A stretch of DNA of 64,000 nucleotides from Euleptes europaea (taxonomy: Eukaryota > Chordata > Lepidosauria > Squamata > Sphaerodactylidae), in NCBI RefSeq assembly GCF_029931775.1, contig NC_079332.1, forward strand, positions 2,554,501 to 2,618,500, given 5' to 3'. Under the pieces are notes generated by a model. The model was given only the letters and a program-made list of their open reading frames with translations, was not told the DNA's origin and did not search any database. This document shows positions 12,001 through 24,200 of this stretch, piece by piece. Position numbers and translations under genes: made by a program. The first letter of the stretch is position 1. Each line of letters starts with the position of its first letter.

Positions 12001-15000
12001 CCACCTGCGATTACTTTATCTCATCAGATCTCCCTAGTATTCTGCACAGAAGCCTTAAGATTAAGGCCCACAATATCCCCTTTCTTGTTTCCTTGTTTTT
12101 TTTTTTTTAAATCCACCTTGATGAGGAATTCTGGGGTATACCCAAGGTTGCACACCGGTTTTCTGTTGTTTGGGTTATTCCCAATAAAAGGTATTGCATG
12201 GCTTTGGTCTTTGGTCTTCACTTTAGATCAGTGTGGCGGCTATTCAGTATTAACAGCTAAACAGTATTCGCTTACTGTTTATATATTGCTGTGAATGTTT
12301 AAACGTTTTCAAAACATATAGAAGAGGAAGAAGAGTTGGTTTTTATATGCCGACTTTCTCTACCACTTAAGGAAGAATCAAACCAGCTTGCAATCACCTT
12401 CCCTTCCCCACAACAGACACCCTGTGAGGGAGGTGGGGCTGAGAGAGTGTGACTAGCCCAGGGTCACCCAGCTGGCGTCATGTGGAGGAGTGGGGAAACA
12501 AATCCAGTTCTCCAGATCAGACTCCACTGCTCCAAACCACTGCTCTTAACCACTTCACCATGCTGGCTCTTATATACATATATAAACACTCTCTCTCTCA
12601 CACACACATATATATTTCACACCTCCTGAAAAATAACACATCTTCAAGCAAGTGTGGTGTGACTGTTGAAGTTTGTTTGTTATAATGTCGGGTGCTTGGA
12701 ATCAGGGTTGCAAAAATGAGGCGAATTCATGGACCCCAGAATCTGATGGACAGGAGTTAGCCTCATATCAGGTAGAGAAAATTCCTCATCCTTGGGCTCA
12801 GATATTAACCTTCCAATTCTGGCATTAATTAGAGCCCATCTCTGGAGTTTAATATCAAACCCTTTCAGAGATATCGAGGCATTTCTCAGAGCGCGTCTGC
12901 AGTGAACGCCCTGGGCTCTGCTCGATATATGCTGGGGTTTTTTTGGTGTATAAAGAAGAGTGGCCGTTTGTAAGGCTAACGTGAATATTTCTTATTTAAA
13001 ATTGCAGATGGTTGACCCGACCTTAGCAGAAATGGGAAAGAATCTTAACGAGGCCATGAAGATGCTTGAAGACAATCAGAGGTACCTGACAATAACAGCT
13101 TTCCAGAACAGTCCGTCAGTATTGCATGGACATTGTCGGGGGTAACTTTCTACTTGATGTGGGGCAGGCTACCGTTGGAAGTAATATTAATTTTTTCTAA
13201 CAAAATTACAGCTTTTTGTTTCCCCCTCTTGATTTATACTTGATTATAACTAGCACCACGTTTTCTGTGATAGGTAGCATAGTTCGTCTCAATAGGAACA
13301 GTCCAGCTAGGTGTGATGGACATCATAGGTCACTGCATCATCTTTTAAAACCGTGTCCTCTCTCGGATACAGCTGGATCTGCCCGTTCCGATCCATGCAA
13401 ACAGTGGCCCCAACCCAAGCACGTGTCACGAGGGTGTAGGCTGGACCTAACCTTGCAGCACTCCCTGTTGTGCCTTTTTACATTCTCCTGTGTACATACG
13501 TGGTGCAAAGTGCCGTCAAGTCGCAGCCGACTTACGGCAACCCAGTAGGGTTTTCAAGGCCAGAGACTAACAGAGATGGTTTGCCATTGCGTGCCTCTGC
13601 ACAGTGGCCCTGGTATTCCTTGGTGGTTCCCCCATCTAAGTCCTAACCAGGGCCAACCCTGCTTAGCCTCTGAGATCTGACGAGACCAGGCTAGCCTGGG
13701 CCATCCAGGTCAGGGCCTTTGTGTACATAAGTGACGGCAATTCATTCTGCTGGAGGAGATGACAAAATACAGCGCTAGGCAGCAGCGTTATGGGGTGGTG
13801 GAAGGGGGAAGAGGGCGAAATACAAGCAACCCATAATATTGTGCGTTCCAACTAGGAAAGCGGAGGAAGAAAATGAAAAGAAGTATACAAGGAAAGATAT
13901 TCCTGGCCCTCTTCAAGGCAGGTAGGTAACCTTGTAGATTTTTAAAATAAATCGTTGGTGCTTATTTAAACAAATAAATGGTTGTGAGTCAATGTTTTTT
14001 CTTGCATCTTTTAAAGCTCTTCTATGAGGGGCCACAGGAAATCAGAATCAGATCTCAGTGTGTGTGTGTGGGGGGAGATAATTTAATTTTGGAACAGGGG
14101 CTTTGTTGGCTGCCGGTTGCATATTTTTCACCCCGAGCATTTCCAGATCTCAGTGCCAAACAAGCCGTGATGCCGTGAACCCACTCCCCAAATTTTTGGA
14201 AAAAGTAATTAGCACTTGTTGGAGTCCACAATTTGGACTGGCTGCAAGGGGAAGGAACCCCCCCTTCCCCCCACCAGTGCTATTTTCCCAGCTTCACTTA
14301 GCCCTTCAAAGGTGCCATTCGACCCTGGGGGGCGGGCGGGCTGTGTATTTCCCCCTACAGGACACAAAGCAACTCTGAAGGATAAGCAGTAGAGGCTGGG
14401 AAAACAGCTTGGGGCCCCCAGCTATAATCAGGAAGTCTTGCGGCTGCTTTTTAGTCTTGGGAAAAGATGTGTGGGGGGATTGTGTCTTCTTTCGTCCTTG
14501 GTGCGTTGTAAACTTGTAGGTAAAAGCACCTTATTTTAATTTCTTCTTTTCTTTCTGTAGCGGGCAAGATATGGTGAGCATCCTTCAATTAGTTCAGAAT
14601 CTTATGCACGGGGATGAGGAGGAGGACGTGCAGTCTTACAGGTAATCCTTTAGGCGCTCTGTCAAAATATTGCCTCTCAAGTTTTCACTCACTTAGACAA
14701 TTTGGGTCCCTGTTTTCGCAAACGTCTGCAAAGCAGCTAACAAAATCACTTTGTTAATAACTGCAATTAAATGCTCAGACGATGTCTGACAGCAGAGAGG
14801 CAGGCCAGGAAGGGATTAGGGCCGAACAGGTGGATTTTGCTCGGCCCTTGATGGCAGCTGGTCTTCACTAACTTTTTCACGCATTGGCATTTTTAGTATC
14901 TACATGTGTGTGTTAAGTGCCATCAAGTTGTTTCCGACTTATGGCAACCCTGTGAATCAATGTCCTCCAAAATGTCCTATCTTTGACAGCCTTGCTCAGG

Positions 15001-18000
15001 TCTTGCAAACTGAGGGGCCGTGGCTTCCTTTATAGAGTCGATCCATCTCATGTTGGGTCTTCCTTTTTTCCTGCTGCCTTCAACTTTTCCTAGCATGATT
15101 GTCTTTTCCAGTGAGACTTGTCTTCTCATAATGTAACCAAAGTACAATAGCCTCAGTTGTTGTTTTTTTTTTAGCTTCTAGGGAAAGTTCAGGCTTGGCT
15201 TGATCTAGAACCCACTGATGTGTTTGTGTATATATATGTGTGTGTGTGTGCATACACACATAAACACAGGTAAAACTTGCATGTATAAAAGACCATAGTT
15301 TGCATAGCAGAGGCAATTCTGACTTCTTTCTGATTTTGTAGGCTTCAGAATGTCGGTGAGCAGGGCCACATGGCTTTGCTAGGACACAGCCTGGCCGCGT
15401 ACATTTCCGTGCTGGACAGGGAGAGGCTAAGGAAGCTGACCACCAGGATCCTTTCCGACACTACCCTGTGGCTCTGCAGGCTCTTCAGGTTTGTGTGTTT
15501 CATTTTGCATTTGGAGTGGCTTTCATTGACCATCAACATGGTTAGGGGAGAGAAAACTGGCTTACAATTTAATTGGAGCCATGACGTGATTTATTGTGAT
15601 GGTTTTGAGGGTGGGGAACAGATGGTACAGGAAGGGCCTTGGATGCTGTGTGCCTCTTCCTTGAACACATGAACACACATGAAGCTGCCTTATACTGAAT
15701 CAGACTCTTGGTCCATCAAAGTCAGTATTGTCTACTCAGACCGGCATGGGTCTCCAGGGTCTCAGGTGGGGATCTTTCGCATCACCTACTTGCCTGGTCC
15801 CTTTAACTGGAGATGCCGGGGATTGAACCTGGGACCTTCTACATGCCAAGCAGATGAACACATGACACTGCCTTATACTGAATCAGACCTTTAGTCCATC
15901 AACGTCAGTACTGTCTACTCAGACCGGCAGCGGCTCTCCAGGGTCTCAGTCAGAGGGCTTTCGCATCACCTACCTGCCTAGTCCCTTTAACTGGAGATGC
16001 TGGGGATTGAACCTGGGACCTTCTGCATGCCAAGCAGAGGCTCTACCACTGAGCCACAGCCCCTCTCTATGGCTCTCCAGGGCCTCAGGCAGAAGTCTTT
16101 CACATCATCTACTTGCCTAGTCCCTTTAACTGGAGATGCCGGGAATTGAACCTGGGACCTTCTGCATGCCAAGCAGATGCTCTTCCGCCGAGCCATGGCC
16201 CCTCCCCTTGGAAATGAGGTTCACTCATTTTAAAAAAACACGACAGTGTCAGCTGTGGAAGGGTGTGCTTCATTACAGTGGCAACCCAGTAGGGTTTTCA
16301 AGGCAAGAGACTAACAGAGGTGGTTTGCCATCGCCTGCCTCTGCATAGCGACCCTGGACTTCCTTGATGGCCTCCCATCCAAATACTAGCCAGGACCGAC
16401 TTTGCGTAGCTTCAGAGATCTGACAAGATCAAGCTATCCTGGACCATCCAGGTCCAGGCTTATAATAATTTTTGAAAAAAGGTAAAGGGTAAAGGTAGTC
16501 CTGTGCAAGCACCGGGTCATTCCTGACCCATGGGGTGACGTCACCTCCCGACGTTTCCTAGGCAGTCTTTGTTTTACGGGGTGGTTTGCCAGTGCCTTCC
16601 CCAGTCGTCTTCCCTTTACCCCCAGCAAGCTGGGTACTCGTTTCACCGACCTCGGAAGGATGGAAGGCGGAGTCAACCTTGAGCCGGCTACCTGAACCTG
16701 ACTTCCGTCGGGATCGAACTCAGGTCGTGAGCAGAGCTTGGACTGCAGAACTGCAGCTTCCCACTCTGCGCTAGAGGGCTCCTTTTATACTAATTAGCAG
16801 GATGGGGAAAAAATCTAAGACTTGGTACCAAACAAGCCGCTTAATTTTTCTGTGATTTTGTTTTCTCTGTGGAGAATGGAAGAAGAGTAACTTTTTCCAC
16901 AGGATTTTCATATTAGATAGCCTTATTTTTAAAGTGTTTTTAGGTGTGAACAATTTTTCTGGGTAGAAAACCTACGTGGGATGTGAGATTAGTGAACTGG
17001 TCCCTCCCCCCCCCCCCCGTGGGCTCGCATTTCATTCATAATTCCTCTGTACAGGTTTGAAAACGGGTCAGCGTACTTCCACGAGGACAGCCGCGAGGGG
17101 CTCTTGAAAGTCTGCCGGCTCGTGATTCACTCTCGCTACGAAGACTACACAGCCGAAGGTTTTAACGTGCTCTGTAGCAAACCGCCGATGATATACATCA
17201 GCTCTGCAGCCAGAGAGGGACTGGGCCAATCGCTTTGCAACCAGGTACTGCCAGATTTGGAGAGTTTTCCCTGTGTGTGCAATTCTCTTGTTACGCTTTT
17301 TAAAAATTGTCCTCTTTAATATTTAGCGACAAATAAACGCAGCCCTGCTGTACCTGATATGATCACAATCCTCTTTTTTAATACTGGTTTCCTATGTATA
17401 TGCGTGTTTGTATACGTAAATATACACACAAGATGTAATTTATCCTCATAATGACAACCCTGTGAGGTAGGTTAGGCTGAGGGAGAGAGTGAGTGACTGT
17501 CCCAGAACCTTTCAGGGGGCATCACGACTGAACTGGGATTGGAACCTGGATCTCCCCTTGCCTGGTTTGACCCTAGAAGGCACCCTTCTTGTGAGCTCAA
17601 ACTTTGTCAGCTGAGTGAGTTATGGAAATTAAGAAAGTGAGCCAAATCCTATTTGCACATTCTGATAATAGTTGAAAGTGCAGACATGGAAAAGTAGATT
17701 TCCTGATTCCCTCTCTCCATCTGTCTCTGAGAGCCAGCATGGTGTGGTTAAGATCGGTGGAGTCTGATCTGGAGAACCGGGTTTGATTCCCCACTCCTCC
17801 ACATGAGCGGCAGAGGCTAATCTGGTGAACTGGGTTGGTTTTGCCAATCCTACACAGGAAGCCAGCTGGGTGACCTTGGGCAAGTCACAGCTCTCTCAGC
17901 CTCACCTACCTCACAGGGTGTCTGTTGTGGGGAGGGGAGGGGAAGGGAAGGCAATTATAAGCCAGTTGGAGTCTCCCTTAAGTGGCAGAGAAAGCCGGCA

Positions 18001-18162
18001 TGTAAAAACCAACTCTTCTTTTTCTTCTTCCTTATAGCTCGGATTGCCCCTTTCCTGCTTGTGCCGGGTGCCTTGCAATACCATGTTTGGCTCTCAGCAT
18101 CAGATGGTAAGTATCACCCACAGAGCGGCATGTTTCCTTGGCTGTTTTGCATGCATCAAATA

Positions 18163-18211
<49 letters not shown>

Positions 18212-21200
18212 TATTATTATTATTATTATTATTATTATCTCATTCCTTGTCTCTTTTTCCCCCCTTGCCAATAGGATGTTGCTTTCCTGGATAGACTGAT
18301 TAAAGAGGATGCTGAGGCTGGAAAACTGCCCATATTGCTTGTGGCCAATGCGGGTAGGAGCTTTTAGTGGTTTATAATGGGCTGGTTGGACTTTCCCAGG
18401 GGGGGCTGTGGCTCTGCCTCCTGCAGCAGCCATTTTGTGACAGCACCTGGCACCTTGCGTTGGTATTCCAAAGGCTCCCTCAGGCCTCAAAAACCTGGTT
18501 TGGAAGAGCCCAGGATTCTAAGTACACAAGTTCACAAGGTTGGAAGAGACCACAAGGGCCATCCAGTCCAACCCCCCGCCATGCAGGATCCCACAATCAA
18601 AGTGCTCCCGACAGATGGCCATCCAGCCTCTGCTTAAAGACCTCCAAAGATGGGGACTCCAGCCCCCACCCTGAGGCAGGGCATTCCGCCATCGAACAGC
18701 CCTCACCATCAGAAAGTTCTTCCTAATGTTTAGGTGGAATCGCTTTTCTCTTAGTTTAAATCCATTCCTCCGTGTCCTAGTCTCTGGAGCAACAGAGAAC
18801 AAGCTAGTTCCCTCATCAACATGACATCCCTTCAATCCCTACAATTCTAGTAGAGCTTTGTTTGGGGTGGTTGCAGCCATTATTGGTTGGTACTTTTAGG
18901 CTCACGTTGATTTATCTCCTCCCCCCCCCTTTCCTTACAGGTACGCCGGGAGCAGGGCATACAGACAAGCTAGGGCGTTTGAAAGAACTCTGCGAACAGC
19001 ACAGCATGTGGCTCCACGTTGAAGGGTATGACGCAGTTGTTGGGGTTAGAACCCTTTTTCCATTTCACGTTCAGCTCAGTAACACCAGCCCTTCCACGAT
19101 GGTAAATAAGGCAGGCAGGGGGCCCTCAAGGTTGACTCCGCCTTCCATCCAAAACTAGCAGACAGGATTTGCTCAAACTTTCAGGTGGGTAATTAAGGGG
19201 CAAATTACACATCAGGATCTGTGATTAGATTCCTTTTCTGTGTAATTTAAGTGCAAAAGCAACTACGGGAAGGATCTGGATCGGGATGAAGGCATTGGGA
19301 AGGGATTCATGCCCTGATCAAAAAAATCGCCCCTAATATATATTTAAAGCCCTGCCTTCCATCCTTCCCAGGTCGGTCAAATGAGGACCCAGCTTGCTGG
19401 GGGTAAAGGGAAGATGACTGGGGAAGGCACCGGCAAACCACCCCATAAACAAAAGTCTGCCTAGGAGACGTCGGGATGTGACCTCACCCCATGGGTCAGG
19501 GATGACCCGGTGCTTGCACAGGGGACCTTTACCTTTTTTAATGTAGAGTCCTAAAATATTTAACACAAAGTTCTCAAGCAAAAACGTGACCCTTCTAGCG
19601 GAAGGAAGGCTGTTAATGTTTGGTCTGTGCTAAAGATGTTCTTCTAAAATTTTCTCTTCCACAGGGTGAATCTGGCCACTTTGGCCTTAGGTTATGTCTC
19701 TTCATCTGTACTGGTAAGTTGAGGGGGCTCTTTTAAATTATTCTTTCTTATATTGCTTTTATAAAGGCAGAAGCGAGCCTTTTGCAGCTTATATTTGCAT
19801 CTCCAAGATAATAGGAAGGCGAAGGACCTGTGTGCTTCGGAAGCTGCGTGCCCTTCAGTCTCTCACCACCAGCGTGGTGTAGTGGTTAAGAGCAGTGGTT
19901 AAGAGGAGCGGACTCTAAACTGGAGAACCGGGTTCGATTCCTCACTCCTCCACACGAGCAGCGGACTCTAAGCTGGTGAACCAGCTTGGTTTCCCCACTC
20001 CTACACATGAAGCCAGCTGGGTGGCCTTGAGCTAGTCACACTTCTCTCAGAACTCTCTCAGCCCCACCTACCTCACAAGGTGTCTGTTGCTGGGAGGGGA
20101 AGGGAAGGCGGTTGTAAGCTGGTTTGATTCGCCTTAAAAGGTAGAGGAAAAAGCGGGGTATTAAAAACCAGTGCTGCTTCTTCTTGAAACCCGTCGACAT
20201 TTTGTGGGGAGAGGAAGGGAAGGAACTTCGTACACGGCAAGCTTCCATGGCAGGGTGGGGTTTGAACTTGGGTCTCCTGGATCCTAGTCCAACAGTTTAT
20301 CCACCAAGGCATACTGCCTCTCAGTTATGAAACTAATATTGTAAAATTTAGGTGTTTTGAACCCCTTCGGTCTTGACCCTTTTTGTGACAGGTGTTTGCC
20401 TTTTCTCTGTCCGGTGCCTGTACCTCCTTACGGGAGGCCTCTCTCTTAATTTAGGACCTCGTTTCCTATATTGTTTCATTCAGAGTTGCATTTTTTGGGG
20501 AAAAGTAACGACCGTCCCCCGTGCTTTCTTTAGGCAGCAACCAAATGCGACAGCATGACCTTGACTCTGGGACCTTGGTTGGGTCTTCCAGCAGTGCCTG
20601 CCGTGACTCTGTACAGACATGAAGATCCCTCTTTGGTAAGCTGATCCTTGGTTACATGGAAGCACAAAGAAATTCAAAGTCTGATCTTTTGGACAATAGA
20701 ACAGAATTTAAAAAGGGTTTGTGTTTTTTGGGGAAACTAGTACTGGAAGCCTTTACTGAGGTCAGTATTAAATAGCAGCGGTGTGAGAAGCAGCATGTGA
20801 GGTTTTAATCTGTTGGAATGAGGTGGGGGGCTTTCCCCCCTCCCCTTTCAATTGGATTTTTGGGGCGAGGCAGCATCACAAAGGCAAACTGCAATATTGT
20901 AACCATCCTTCCAAAGGTAGGTAGGTAGCTGTCGGAGACGGGGCCTCTTTTGCTTTGGCTCCCCAAACGTGGAACAAAGTTTGCCTAGTGACCGTATTAT
21001 TTTGTTTTCAGTTCCAGGTAGAAGCTGTTTTGTTTGCTCAAGCTATTTGGCTCCTGCCCACATTTGCCTTAATGTTTTGGTAGCTTAGTTTTGTATCCCT
21101 TTAATCGGCTGGAGCTCATTTGAGCCAAAGGATAGGTTGTGTAGCTTTAAAATAATACAATTAATAGCTGGTCAAGTATTATTATTTTTTGCCTCCCAGT

Positions 21201-24200
21201 CCTTGGCTGCAGGTCTGACCTCTAGTCAAGCAGTAGAGAAGCTCCGTGCCTTGCCCCTGTGGCTCTCTTTGCAATACCTTGGACATGACGGGATTGTCGA
21301 AAGAATAAGACATGCATCTCAGCTGGTAAGGAGTTGGGGATTTTTGTGTTGCCTGTATCTCTCTGGTGACCATAAATTGCAGAGTGGGGTAGCCGTATTC
21401 TTCATTTCTGGTGAAACGCTCCTGAGAAGCTCACAGTCAGGGTATGAAGGCAACAGACTTGACCACCAAGGAAGACGCTGCAGACGAAGGCAATGGGAAA
21501 TCACCTCTGCTTCTCACTTGCCTTGAAAGCCCCTTCCAGGGGTCACCATAAGTCTGCTGTGACTCAGACTCAGATTTATTATTACTACAGCATACGCCAG
21601 AAAAACACTTGCATCGTTTATACAAAAGATTAAAAAAAATTATAGCAATTTAACCAAAAACATACCTGATTAAAATTTCTGAATAATTTATAATAAACAT
21701 TGACCAAATAGGATTTAATGTAATTGCCATAACCCAACTTTAGACATCGAACTTTAAATGCAAGTCGGCCGTGACTTGACGGCTCTTTACACACACAGGT
21801 AGTTTGTAGGGTCTTGGTGTTTGGTCCTCGCAACAACTTCGTGGGCTTATATACCGTATTTTTCCGTGTATAAGATGCCCCCATGTATAAGACAACCTCT
21901 ATTTTTTTAACCAAAATTAAGGGGGGAAAAGGGTTATCTTATACATGGGGGTGTAGGGAAAAAGACGGCGGGGAAGTGAGCAGGGGCCCTGGGGAGGCTG
22001 GCTGCTGGCCAGCCAGGGCAGCCGGGCTCTTCCTTCTGCTCCTTCCCCCGACTGCCAGGTGACAGGCAGGGGAAAAAAGCCGGGAGAAAGAGCGGAGGCT
22101 GGCCAGGGCAACTGGGCTCTTCCCGCCGGCTTCAGCTCTTTTCCCCGACTGCCAGCTGACAGGCGGGGGGAAAGGGGGGAAGAGCCCAGTCGCCCTGGCC
22201 GGCCTCCCCTCTTTCTCCCGACTGTCAGCGGACAGCCAGGAGAAAGAGGGGAGGCCGGCCAGGGCAACCTCCCCCCTGCATTCCGTGTATAAGATGACCC
22301 CTATTTTTCTACGTAATTTTTTTTAGAAAAAAGGGTCATCTTATACACAGAAAAATACAGTATATGAAGAACGAAGGTGGACAGAGAGGTGGTGATTTCC
22401 CCAAGGGCACCCGTTGAGTCTGTCATGGAGAGTGAGACCTGAACCCAGGTCCAAATCCAGCCACGGGTATCTGCTGGAGAGCGGACGCTCTTCCTATGTC
22501 AAGGAAGTTAACCATGTGCTAGCTTGCGCCCCAGTTTGATTCTGGCTTGTTCCATTCCCTCGCTGCGTTTTGCGCGAAGTGCGTTCCCCCCCCTCCAATT
22601 TTCTCTTTCCATTTAGAGTCAGCGGCTGCTGGAAAACCTGAAGAACCAGGATTTCATTAAAACTTCGGTAGGTTGGCCTGCTTTGACGTGTGTGTGTGAA
22701 TTTTGGAACTAAACAATCTGTTTCTGTAATAACCAGTCGCCAGTGGTCCCCCTTGTCGTCACTCTCTCCCGGTATTCTGTCACGGTCTCTAGCATAACAA
22801 GTAATAGGACCAAGGATTGGACAATGCAGATTAAGGAGGTAATGCTAACAGGGGATAGTTCTGTTGTCTTCCCTCCCCCCCCTTTTAAGATCATTATTAA
22901 GATGCAGCCACAGGGGTTGGGAACATAGCCAGCTGCAAATTGCTTTGCAGGTGTGCATTTTTAACTCTCCCCATATAACCCCTTCACTGGTCCCAGCGAC
23001 GTCAGCCATACTATCTCAGGTTCCTACTCCTGTTCATCTTTTAACACAGTGGTTCCCAAACTTTTCGGGCCACTGCCTCAATTGTAATTTGAGCGTTAAC
23101 CAAAGGCCAGCACCCCTGGAAGTTGATTTTATGTACCTAACATTTTGTACCAAAGTACATGTAGAGTTCTTATAACGCAGATCCGTTTCCCCCCACTTTT
23201 CTCTTTTCAAACTGCATTTCCAAGGTTGAAGATGAACTTAGCTCTCCCGTGGTGGTATTCAGATTTTCCCCTGAACTTCCACATTTAGGTATGTAAACTT
23301 GCTGCTAAAAGTAGGATCTTGCATGGCCTTATCTTATTGTGAACATATATATTTTTTGCAGTTTAAATGCATGTGACATCTGTTTTGCTCACACACCCCA
23401 GAACGTTGCTACGTCAGAGGCAATGGAAGTATCCACAAATGAACTGTATTTTATTATTCAGTGATTTTATTCTTGGGAGTCTTTCTGCATCAAAATGCAG
23501 GATAGAAATCAAATAAATAGGAGACGCGTCCATACCTGTGGATTGGAGCCACTATTACTGACCATGGCCCAAACCAAACCTTACGTGTGAATGCTTTTCC
23601 TTGGGCAGGGTCCGCCAACTTACAGGCTGTAGATGTTTGCTTTTCAGATCCAGGGTTAAGGTTTATGATTTTAGGAATACAAACTGCAGAATATTGGTGC
23701 TAGCAGTTTATAGAAATGGTTTTGAACTGGTTCCAGTTGGCTGTAACTCTCAGTAAGTGCAATAGTTTGTTCTCACCTTAAATCTGGACCACAAGGTTTA
23801 AACCAAGGTCTGATTTGTATTCAGGCGTTTACATAACTAATGCATCCGTGCTGGTTAGAGTTGCTGGATTTCAGAATGGAATTTACTAAGATGTATATTG
23901 TATTGTTGACTCTAAAATTTCCTGAACTAAAATATTTCCTTTATTGATTCATTTCTGATCCAGATAAACTATTACCCAATGGCCAGGGTCCTATGATAAC
24001 CGGCAATGAGAGATATGTGTGCGACACTTTGAATCAGTGGGTAGGTACTGGCGTTCCTGCTCTTCTCCAGTCACAGAGTTGGGGAGGGGCCGTGGCTCAG
24101 TGGTAGAGCCTCTGCTTGGCATGCCGAAAGTCCCAGGTTCAATCCCTGGCATCTCCAGTTAAAGGAACTAGGCAAGTAGGTGATGTGAAAGACGTCTGCC

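Noticed and set aside
13600-13717. 5S rRNA gene
   Set aside because: The similarity is partial, on the minus strand and fused to a LINE-like tail, as in 5S-derived SINEs.
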